24,666 nucleotides of DNA from Triparma columacea. Taxonomy: Eukaryota; Sar; Bolidophyceae; Parmales; Triparmaceae. The notes under the pieces were generated by a model. That model did not search any database, was not told the origin of the DNA, and saw only the letters and a list, made by a program, of their open reading frames with translations. Shown piece after piece: positions 1 through 8,883 of the stretch (within the stretch, counting starts at the first letter, position 1; each line of letters opens with the position of its first letter). A program made the translations under genes and the position numbers. The stretch lies in NCBI GenBank assembly GCA_030267965.1, contig BRYA01000447.1:1-24666 (forward strand), given 5' to 3'.

Positions 1-83
1 CCTAACCCTAACCCTAACCCTAACCCTAACCCTAACCCTAACCCTAACCCTAACACTAACACTAACACTAACACTAACACTAA
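1..83. repeat. Telomere repeat tract, TTAGGG type, with TTAGTG variants
   Basis: The first 53 bases are a partial unit followed by eight perfect CCCTAA units. Bases 54-83 are five CACTAA units, that is TTAGTG on the other strand. The C-rich strand reads inward, as expected at the left end of a chromosome, so base 1 lies at or very near the physical end. The pure block of one variant is the usual proximal telomere pattern, where variant units escape turnover by telomerase. TTAGGG is shared by animals, fungi, many stramenopiles and others, and excludes the plant-type TTTAGGG. Confidence 0.97.
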
Positions 84-699
84 CACATATCATTCCACCT
101 TATACTCTTTTCTCTTCTACTCTCACTCCTTAACTCCTTTCACTTCTCTCACTTTTCTTCACATCTACACTCACCCCCTTTAATTCATCTTCATACACAT
201 CTACTACACTTACACACATCATTCCACCTTACACCCTCCTCTCTTCTACCCTCACCCCTTAATTCCTCTCTCTCCCTCCACAATCACATCTCCCTTCTTT
301 TTTTCATTCCCATAAACATCTCATCTACTACATCTCCATTATACTCAGAAATCATTTTAACACTTCCACAATTCTTCAAAACTCCATACACATGTACTAC
401 ACTCCTTTAACACCCTAAAACCACAATAACACTTCAACAACTTTCCAAAACTCCAAAATTTCTACTGAACTTCTATAATACTCATAAACAACTATAACAC
501 TTCCCTAACACATCTTTTACACTTCCATAATACTTACAAACCACTTTTACACTCTCACAATACATCTACTAAACTTCCTAAATACTCACAAACCAATATA
601 ACACTCTCCCAGTACTCAACATACACCTAACACTTTGAAAATAGTCACAACTATACCAAATCAAATCAACTTTTCCTACTAATATTGCTGCCTCTTTAG
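84..699. other. Subtelomeric G-depleted stretch with degenerate repeats, no gene
   Basis: No coding region is supported here. The plus strand has no G at all from base 1 to 347 and only six in bases 1-660, while A, C and T are all common. Two divergent copies of a block of about 65 bp begin near 85 and 214 (offset 129; both contain CATTCCACCTTA). A second degenerate array has units near 468, 519 and 571 (period about 52; shared core like AATACTCACAAACCA), with weaker relatives near 358 and 428. The stretch also holds the 3' flank of the START-like gene, which is transcribed towards the telomere. Confidence 0.8.
468..609. repeat. Degenerate ~52-bp tandem repeat
   Basis: Three imperfect units can be aligned by eye at about 468-504, 519-556 and 571-609. 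Each has an ACTTC(C)(T/A)ATA(A)TACT(C/T)A core followed by ACAAACCA-like and TATAACACT(C/T)-like segments. The spacing is close to 52 bp. Divergence is high, so the unit is an old subtelomeric satellite rather than a recently amplified one. Exact boundaries are uncertain. Confidence 0.5.
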
Positions 700-3600
700 T
701 TACTCCCCATTGTCATCTTCTATCGGTGCCACACTGCTTACTTTAGCCTTCCCACCTCCTACCCCTGTAAGCACTCCACCTTCAGCGCCTCCAACACTTG
801 CTCTCCTAATACTTGCTCTCAAAGTACCTGCTAGACCACCCTCAGCTTCAGCATCAACACTTGCTCTCCTAACACTCTCTCTCCTTCTAAAATCTCCATC
901 TGATGGAATGAACTCAACTGGCACCAAAGCTTTCATAACATCAGTAAACCACTCTGGCTGCTCCTCTTCCCATTTAGCCCAGTTCTCCTCAACCCACTTC
1001 TTAATTTGTCCCTCAATTGAGACCCATTGGTGCCTTGATTTTTCAAACACTTTAATCTTTATTTTGTCACTTTCTCCTTTTAGAAAGTTTGCCATCGACA
1101 TATCCTTTGACCTCTGTGTACTCCAAAAGGTGTGCAAGTACTTCTTCTCAATGTTCAAAAAGAAGACAACAAAGCATAGGGTAGTTAATGGTATGAAATA
1201 GTTCATAATTGATGATGCTATATCAATTGCCTGCTCATCAACATTAGGTGAAGCTACATATATTGTCACTGGTAGGCTTCCCATTGTTAACACAAGACTG
1301 AACAGCCAATAGGCTCCTCCAACTTCATTAGGATGCCTATACTGCGCAATGGAGGTAAAGCCTGTAATGATCTTTATCAACACTCTGGAAAAAACACTAT
1401 TCAAAATCTCTAGGTTGCCCCCTAATGGCATCCAATACCAGAAGTCTCCCCTCAATATCTTAACCAACAAGTACAGGCCAAGGTCTGCTCCAATGTAGAG
1501 AAAGACCCAACTGCCTCCCATCAACCCAAGAAGGACTATTGTTGTACACCTTATAAGAAGCATCCCTGCTGACAAGAGTATCATGGACACAAAAATTACT
1601 GTTCTCTTGCTTGCTTTTGCAGGTATATACCCATAGAATTCTGATGTTACTTCTCTCTTAGCAGGGTCTGTGTCCCAGTCATAACTAATTGTTGCAGAGG
1701 CAAAGCCTGTGGTAATTGCTGACACTGCAACTGAAAGCCATGCTGAAATTACCACGTCACTTTTACTTGTTGCTATGGCCATAAGTTGGATGATCACTCC
1801 AGGGATTGCCTCAGAGAACATCTCAATCTCTTTTGTAATTGTCATCTCTAGCATAGGGTCCACTAATGTCCCAACCTCTTGCTTTGCTCCAGTTGTCACC
1901 CTGTAAGCATCAACAGCAGGCTTAAAGCCAATCAAAATTGGAAACCATTCCTTAAGCACCCTCTTCATTCCCAACTTTCTGTTCAGTCCCCAAACAATTA
2001 TTATCTGAAGCCCAATTGACACTACCAAACTTGCCAGAGAAGCCTTAAAGTACCCATTCTTACCTCCACTCCAGAACATGTATGTCACATAAGCATCAGT
2101 CAGCAGATCAGACATACTTGTTATTGCCCCAAGAGTCACTCTTGCCTTCAAACCCCAAGGAACTTCCTCCAACAGCCTGTAGCTAATTGTCTCTAACATA
2201 GGTCTGAACCAATCATACTCCTTATCAAGCTCATGTAGTGCAGGGAAATTTAAGATGAAGGCATCCACTGCAGCAGCTGGCTGTGTGTTAATAGCCAAAC
2301 TCCTCGCTAGAGACTCTCCGATCTCCCTTCCTTCCTTCTCTCCCAGCTCTATAGCCTTACCCTCTACCTTCCTCAACCCAAACATCTTGTTCTTGAGCAC
2401 CGCACCAAGCATTGGTGTGACAAACATATACTTCTTACTTGCTTCCTTCAGAATAGTATTTGTTTCAGCGAACAATCTAGTTGCCTCTTCCTTAGTTGCT
2501 CCTTTCATCCTGAAATTAACAGCAAGTAGCAGTTTTTCCCCCATCTCAATCCCAACACGTTTGGGGTTAGAATCCGATTCAAGGCTATTTGTAATTTGTG
2601 GAGCAATTCTAGCCTCAATTTCAACACTTGCTCTCCTCAAACTTGCTCTCAAAGTGCCAACAACAACTCCTCCTTCGGCTCCAGCATCAACACTAGCTCG
2701 CCTCACACTTTCTCTTCTCTGTGCTCCAGTTGTTGGGATGTAGGATAATGGAATCTTTGTCCTCAGAGCATCAGTGAACCATTCTGGTTTCTCCTCCTCC
2801 CATCTATGCCAATTTGATGCTACCCACACCTTGACTTCGCCTTCAATAGAAGCCCAAAGATGCTTTGAAGTTGAAAGGCATTGTGCTTTTGTCTTATCGT
2901 CAGTTCCATTTGTAAAATATGACATTACCAAGTCCTTGCCTCGTTTTGGACTGTAAAATGTATTCCAATGAGATCTCTCAATAGTCATGAAGAAAATTAT
3001 GAAAGAGAGTAGCGTGAATGGAATGAGAAACTGCATTGCAAACAATAAGTCCATTGATCTTTCAGCTCTTGTTGTAAGGTCATTGTGTACCGCTGCTAAT
3101 TTAGCGACTGGAAGGCAACCTATGCTGAGGACAAAACTAATCATCCAATATAACCCTCCAATTTCTTGCGGATGCCGACATTGGACCACTGATATAAAGT
3201 CATTAATTGTTTTCCCCATTATTCTGATTAGGAGGCTAAATAAGAGGTCTACTCTTACGTTTTCGTTAGGAATCCAATACCAGAAGTCGTCTCTTATAAC
3301 CTTAACGACAATAAAAAGAGTAAGATCTCCGATGATAAAGGCAGCTGCCCAGGTCGTTCCTATCAATGCAAGGATAACTACAGTTGTACATCTAATGAGT
3401 AGCAAACCTGCACTTAAGAGTGTCATTGAGGCAAAAACTGTTGTTCTTGCCTTTGCTCTTGCTGGAATGTACCCATAGAACTGAGGATTTGCTACTCTCT
3501 TTGATGGGTCTGTATCATAGTCGTAACTTATCGAAGCTGAAATGAATCCTGTTGAAAGGGCTGATACGGCTAGTGAGAGCCAAGCTGCTATAGAGACATG

Positions 3601-6600
3601 TTCTGTCTTGGCTGTTGTGGCAATAGCCATGAGCTGAATGATTGCTCCTGGAATAGCTTCTGCAAACATTTCAACACACTTATTGCTTGTCATATGTGTG
3701 AGTGGGTCAACAGCTTGACCTGGTTCATGTTCTCCGCCTGATGCGACAACATAAGCATCAACTGCGGGTTTAAACCCAATAACCACTGGTAATGACTCTC
3801 TTAACAAACGTTTCCACCCCATTTTCATATTCTGCAAGTAAACAAATAAGAGCTGTAAACCCATTGACATTGCCAAACTAGCCAGTGATGCTTTGAAGTA
3901 TCCTTGCTTCTGTAGGTCATTTTTAAACATGAAAGTAACGTAGACATCGGTCAATAAGTCCAAGATAGACATAGCTGCACCGACAAATACCCTTGCCTTC
4001 ACACCCCACCTCACTTCACCCATCAGTTTATAGCCGATGGCTTCTAGCAAAGGCCTCAACCAAACAAACTCCTTTTCAAGCTCCTTCATTGCAGGAAATT
4101 GAAGCATCCACTCGTCCACCCCGTTGGTTGCTGTTAGAGTTGTTGCAAGGCTCATTGCCAGTCCCTTCCCAATTACCTCTCCGTCCTTCTCCTCCAAGCT
4201 ATCTGCTCTACCATTGACTTCAACAAGTTGGTTTAGGCTGTTGTGCACAACCGCACACAGCATGGGCTCAACAAAGCAGTACTGTGCTGCCAACCCTCTA
4301 AGTGCCCTGTTCATTTGAATGAAATTCTTGACCGCGGCCTTCTTTGGTTTCTTTTTCTCTCTGTTCTTTACGTGAAGCATCAACTGAACTCCAATTACAT
4401 GGCCATCTTCTTTTGAAGCCTTCTTGCGACTGATCGTGTTGCTGAAATAGTAGGTACACTTTGTTACTTCCTCGAGGTGGCTTTTCATGGCCGCCTTGGC
4501 CTCATTAGACTTAACTTTTTTACCCAATGCGAGATTTACTACCAAATCAACTTTTGTTTCTCTTTCTCCTACATTCGTGAGTCTCATAGTTGAGGTTTTG
4601 GTTGCCTTCTTTGTAGTTCCAAGCAAGATATTTTGGCTCAGGAGTTGAACTGACTGCCTAATTGACATTCTTTTCTGTTTTATTTTCGGCTTCACTTCAA
4701 GCTCTTCAGTAATGACCAAAGTTCCCTTACCAACTTTATGGAGCTTCATCTTTGTTAAATACTCTCTATAGTGTTGCTTCCCTCCCTTCTTGTCCAATCT
4801 CTCTGTTGTCTTGACAATTCTTTCAAAGCCTTCTCCCTTGCTAATTATTGTCTTTTGTAGACCTTCTGCGCTTTCTGTGAGTGCCCTGCTGTTGACATCC
4901 CAGAAGAATGCAGCTGCCTCTTCAACATTTGCTCTCACTGTGACAGAGGTCTTTCCCCACCCATTCCCCCGCCCTTCAACGTGAACCCACGTTTGAGCAA
5001 CTGCAGAGGTGTCACTTATCTTCTGTGCATTCTCAACCTCAACAAATCTCTCCTCCAGAGTCCCTTTGCCCTTTCCTTTGAGTCTCTTCATGTCTTTGGT
5101 CAATTTGAGTCTGTTGGCTGCATCAATCTCTAGACTCTTGTCAAATAGTTTGCGGTGAAAATCAGCAATTGAAAGGAATGATGGTGCAAGCTTGTTTGTG
5201 ACTGCTGTTGGTATTGCTCCTTTGAGGTCTGCCCTTGATAGCAAAGTAACTTCTGTTTGAGGGACGATGCCAACGGGTTTCAAGGGCTTGAGCACCCACA
5301 CTGTGTGGGCAGAGATGAGGACATTGCCTGGCTTCACTGGACTCTCTTTCTCAACATCATTGGTGTCGTTGACATCGATAATCACTGTTCCGTTATTTTC
5401 TTTGGACCAGATCATTTTGCTTCTTGTGTCTCTTGGTGAAATCCCAAAGCCTGGTTTCCTGGAGGTACTGTAATAAAGTACGTGGTCGTTCTTGCGTTTT
5501 GTGAAGACATGTGTAATACCCATGTATTCTGTGGCAATTTTTGCCCATTCCCTACTGTAAAGATAAGAGATAGGAGAAGCTGCAATATCCTCGACAAGAG
5601 CATCGGCCACTGTGGTTGCAGCCACTGTGACAAGTCTATCTTTGCCAAATTGGAACCTCCTCATCTCCACCCTGGGGTTGGTACTCGAAAGCATGGTGTA
5701 GTTACGATATTCTTTGCACCTTGTGTAAAGTTCAATCCCAGTCTGGATTGCTTTCTCCTCATCTTCAGTGTAATTTTGAGGGCTACTCTTGATTATTCTT
5801 GCCAGATTTTTCCTTTCAGCCAAGTCAACCTCTTTATCTTTATTGACAGTATCACGCAGTTCTTTGAGCGCTGACAGTGTGGTTGACATTTTGCTGTTCG
5901 CAAGGGCGAGGGGAATATGACCTCCAGCGTTAGTGAGCTGGAGAATCTTGACCCTGCACTGCTGAACACCAACTATGTTTTTAACGGTGGTGGCTATGAA
6001 AATGCCCTTGATGTTTCCTCTAACAAGTTTCCCTAGGCTAGCACCGTAGTCAATTGTGTCATTGAGAGGCCATGTAGCAACCGACATACAACCATTGTCC
6101 TTTCTCTTCCAGATTAATTTGTTGACAAACTCTCTGTTTCGGAAGAGTTTGGGAAATTTCCAAACAGTTGCTACTACTTTCTCGTTAGGTTTACTGTCTC
6201 CCATTGTGATCTCGAGTCGTGCGAGGTTGGCGGCGCTTTTGTGTCTCGCCAATCTCTCTCTGCTGCAGAATTCAAAATACCAAGCAGCAGCTTCTTCTGC
6301 TGTACAGTCTGCAACACCCTCTGCACGTCCAAGTGTGATGCTCTTTGCCCCCTTTGTCTGCTGTTGGTGCTTGATCTCCATCTTCACTCCGCTGTGCGGT
6401 GATTCCAGATGCTTCCATCCGTCCTTCCCTTCAAAAATGTCTTCAAGATTGTCGAAAATTTCTTTCTGGAACTCGTCGAGCTCGATTCCCTCCCTCATCC
6501 TCTCCATCAGAACCCCCCTAACCTCTGCATCAACTTTCTTCCCGTTCCTCCTGAACTTCTTCTGCAACCTGTTGGCCTGAACAAGCTGACTTCTTGTAAG

Positions 6601-8269
6601 GTAGTCAATTGCTTTGTCCATCAATGTCTTATGAAGGCCAGTAAATTTCAGATCAACTGTTTGAATGCGTGTGACTCTACAGACATTTGGGGTAATCTCG
6701 TTGAAGAAGTAGACACCTGTAGTCTCTGCTAGCACGAATCCTTCCTTACTGAGGTCCTTGAAACCTCCTCCTGGGTACTCTGTCAGCGGCACAAACCCCA
6801 ACAAGTATCCTGCCCTGCCACTGCCCAACTTGATTTCCTTCCAAGTAAACCAGGCTTCAAACAGACGGTCTTTTGCTGGACTTGGCAAGTGAACACCACT
6901 ATGGACTTGAAAGCTCCTACTTCCATCCACGTTTTCCCTTACAGCCCTTGGTAAATTTTTGTTCTCGCTGAAATGAATGGAGGAAGCATCATATGTGTCA
7001 AAAACTGATTGCTCTGCCAACACAGCTTCTGCTGACTTGTCCACAGTGACCCCAAAGGCTGCCCACACCTTGTCCCCCTCTCTCCACAGGAACTTGTCAA
7101 TGCCCTCCTTCAGTGTGCCCTTGACTCTTTTCCCCTTTGTGTGAAGATCCTTCTCTAGCCTCCCAACCCTCTCCAACATTGCCTCCTCCTCTATTGTCAG
7201 AGGCGGTGCCCTCGGCATGATCTCCTCCACAAAGTGTACCTTCTTCCTCTCGTCGATGACGTCAGGGTTGTGGAACTTCTTCTCTGTTTCCGCCAGGATT
7301 TTCAAAGTGGAGCTAAAGACTGCTTTCATGTCTCCCACATCACTAGTGAGACCACCTGCGTCACTGCTGATAAATTTTTTAATTCCTTTTGGGTTATTTG
7401 ACGGCAGCCTTTTGATCCCACCTTGCATCTGCAATTTTCCGATCATCGTGACCATCGATGTGCCAAATTCATGTGGTTCAATCTTGAGCTTTACTTTTAG
7501 TTTTGCCTTCTGCTTATCGACGGAAGCTGAATCTTGGATTCTCTCAAGTCTCTTCAGAGACTCCAGTGGTAGACTGTCGTTGTTGAGGGGAGACATTAGT
7601 ATGGTGTGGTATGACGACTTGGTAGAGTTTACCTTCATGTCGAAGAGGTACTCAGTATAACTATTCCCCACATCCTGGTGGAGCTGCCAATATACGATGT
7701 GGGCATCATTTCCCTCTGCGTTGAGCGAAGAGAGTGCGTTGAGCAAAGGGAGTGCGTTGAGCGAAGGGGTTCGGTGAGCGAAGCGAGCCACAGAAAGGGA
7801 TGTCAGGTTTCAATTACGATGAGGGCGTGCGTTGCTTCGCATACAGCGCCCATCGCTTCGCCTCTTCCCTTCGTCCCATCGCTTCGCCTCTTCTCTTCGC
7901 CCCATCAATTCGCCCAATTAATTCACCCTCCCTTTGACCCATCGTTTCGCTCCTCTCCTACTTATTCTCACCTGCGTAATCACAGATGACATGTCTTCGA
8001 AACTTGCCCACGTTCGTTTCGGAGAGGAAGAACGCGATTACTTTTGACGGTTCGGCGTGAACCAAGACTGCTAGCTCCAGATCCTTCTCATCATCTTTGC
8101 CGGAAGAGAGGTCAATGAGGCCTTCAGCAGCTCCCCTTGTGACGATTTCAGCGCAGAGGTTAAGGTGTTTTGGGCTTGCGGGGGGGTCGGGAGAACCAGG
8201 GGAGATGTTCGTTGGAGCATGGGCCGAAACATCGTCCGGTTTCTTGGCCTGGACGGGCTGCTTGCTCAT
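700..8269 (-). CDS. Multi-START-like, tandem membrane-module protein (2 exons, ~2437 aa)
   Basis: Spliced CDS: 8269-7972 joined to 7715-700. The start is the ATG at 8269; the frame is also open from a GTG at 8305, which I do not use. About five START/SRPBCC-like helix-grip segments are recognisable, roughly at residues 45-260, 265-490, 515-720, 740-970 and 1000-1195 (repeated EAAAWYF/EAAAFFW-type helices and CRVTRIQTVDLK-type strands). Two membrane modules of about 618 residues follow, each with about seven or eight hydrophobic helices (about 1335-1690 and 1950-2290). Matching signatures include LLTD(V/A)YVT(F/Y)MF, GYFKASLASL, F(A/S)EAIPG(A/V)IIQLMAIAT and GFKPAVDAY. Each module ends in a basic RRxS cluster. 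The layout suggests lipid sensing or transfer coupled to an integral membrane unit; the helix order faintly recalls XK-related scramblases, which is only an inference. START fold calls are moderate confidence; the gene structure is strong. Confidence 0.85.
7718..7787. repeat. 18-bp minisatellite at the 3' splice site
   Basis: Four units with an 18-bp period start at about 7718, 7736, 7754 and 7772. The plus-strand consensus is GCGTTGAGCGAAGGGAGT, and the last unit is the most diverged. In the direction of transcription the units read CTCAACGCA, and the final one, CTCAACGCAG, provides the intron acceptor. Confidence 0.85.
7851..7928. repeat. 26-bp minisatellite inside the intron
   Basis: Units begin at 7851, 7877 and 7903 with an exact 26-bp spacing. 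The first two are nearly identical (CATCGCTTCGCCTCTTC...); the third is diverged, and a weak relative appears near 7940. The CTTCGC core resembles that of the neighbouring 18-bp array, so both may derive from one simple-sequence source. Confidence 0.75.
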
Positions 8270-8357
8270 GAGGACCAGGCTGGGGGTTTTAGAAAGGGTC
8301 TTCACGTGACTGCGTGGGGCCGCCAGCGGAGCGCGGGGGTGTAAGTTTATAATTCAG

Positions 8358-8402
8358 TAACGGCTTGGTAGTTTCGGTCCTAACGGCTTGGTAGTTTCGG
8401 TC
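8358..8402. repeat. Perfect 22-bp tandem direct repeat in the divergent promoter
   Basis: TAACGGCTTGGTAGTTTCGG followed by TC occurs at 8358-8379 and again at 8381-8402, with one C between. The two copies are identical. A single duplicated element in a bidirectional promoter is a good candidate for a paired transcription-factor site; the factor is unknown. The unit contains TAACGG, a Myb-like core. Confidence 0.85.
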
Positions 8403-8516
8403 ATCATCTCTCTTCGAGGTCAAACACGCAAAAAGTCCAGGTCAGCAGTAAGCATTTGGGGACACGTAGATTTGTTATAATAAGTAGTATTTCCCAACTT
8501 TCAGCAGCAGTGTTTT

Positions 8517-8534
8517 CCAGCTTGGCCAAGCTGG
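8517..8534. promoter_or_regulatory. 18-bp perfect palindrome, possible dimeric factor site
   Basis: CCAGCTTGGCCAAGCTGG reads the same on both strands with no spacer. Each half contains CAGCTTGG. It lies roughly midway between the two divergent genes, about 250 bp from one start codon and 350 bp from the other. Binding by a homodimeric regulator is an inference. Confidence 0.5.
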
Positions 8535-8830
8535 CTTCCCTTTCCCTATTGGTCCCGTTGCAATCATGCCCTGGACGTCAATTCCCGCCAACTTACCTCT
8601 ACACGGCTCTCTCACGACGCACTCTCTTCAAGACCTCAACTCCTCCTCCTCCTTCCTTTTTCAATGCGAGGGGCTGCTTGTGAAGAAGGTTCAAAAGGAT
8701 GGTTTTCGGACGCAATAAGGTAAGGCTCGTTAACAGGAATCACAAGGCGAAAGACGATGGTGGTAATACGTGGTGACAATGCGTGGTGGCCAAAAAATGT
8801 TCCAAAGAAAAAGGCAATTGTTTTCTCAGG

Positions 8831-8860
8831 CCAAATCCGGCAATCCGGCCCAATCTGGAC
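8831..8860. promoter_or_regulatory. Three 10-bp phased CCAA-like elements
   Basis: Three consecutive 10-mers, CCAAATCCGG, CAATCCGGCC and CAATCTGGAC, repeat an AATC(C/T)GG core with a period of about one helical turn just upstream of the ARM/RING start. They resemble stacked CCAAT-type or initiator-proximal sites. Role is inferred from position only. Confidence 0.35.
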
Positions 8861-8883
8861 CCAAGTAAATTGCCAGTATAAAG

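Larger units (their letters stand above)
7716..7971 (-). other. 256-nt spliceosomal intron of the START-like gene
   Basis: The donor is GCAG/GTGAGA, with the intron starting at 7971. The acceptor is CTCAACGCAG/AG, ending at 7716. Joining the exons makes an in-frame GAG codon (one base from exon 1, two from exon 2) and produces a continuous START-like segment reading CDYAEGNDAHI across the junction. Without splicing, exon 1 hits an in-frame TAG four codons past the donor. Exon 2 on its own has only a GTG-led repeat-encoded leader and no ATG of its own. 256 is not a multiple of three. The GTGAGA donor recurs in the F-box gene of this window. Confidence 0.87.
8270..8883. promoter_or_regulatory. 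Divergent intergenic promoter region
   Basis: The 614 bases between the two outward-facing start codons must hold the 5' control signals of both genes. Visible elements are a CACGTG E-box/G-box core at 8303-8308, the direct repeat at 8358-8402, the palindrome at 8517-8534 and the phased CCAA-like elements at 8831-8860. A TATAAA at 8877-8882 lies only two bases before the ARM/RING ATG, too close to act as a TATA box for that start. No convincing coding sequence is present; an open frame at 8456-8683 has no recognisable features. Confidence 0.6.

Noticed and set aside
7716..7791. N-terminal extension of the START-like frame from a GTG at 7791 (repeat-encoded LNA-type peptide)
   Set aside because: There is no ATG; the sequence is an 18-bp minisatellite inside the intron. 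A clean splice to the upstream exon restores a domain-like sequence.
8456..8683. Small plus-strand frame in the divergent promoter as a gene
   Set aside because: No ATG-supported conserved motif; composition fits noncoding promoter sequence.
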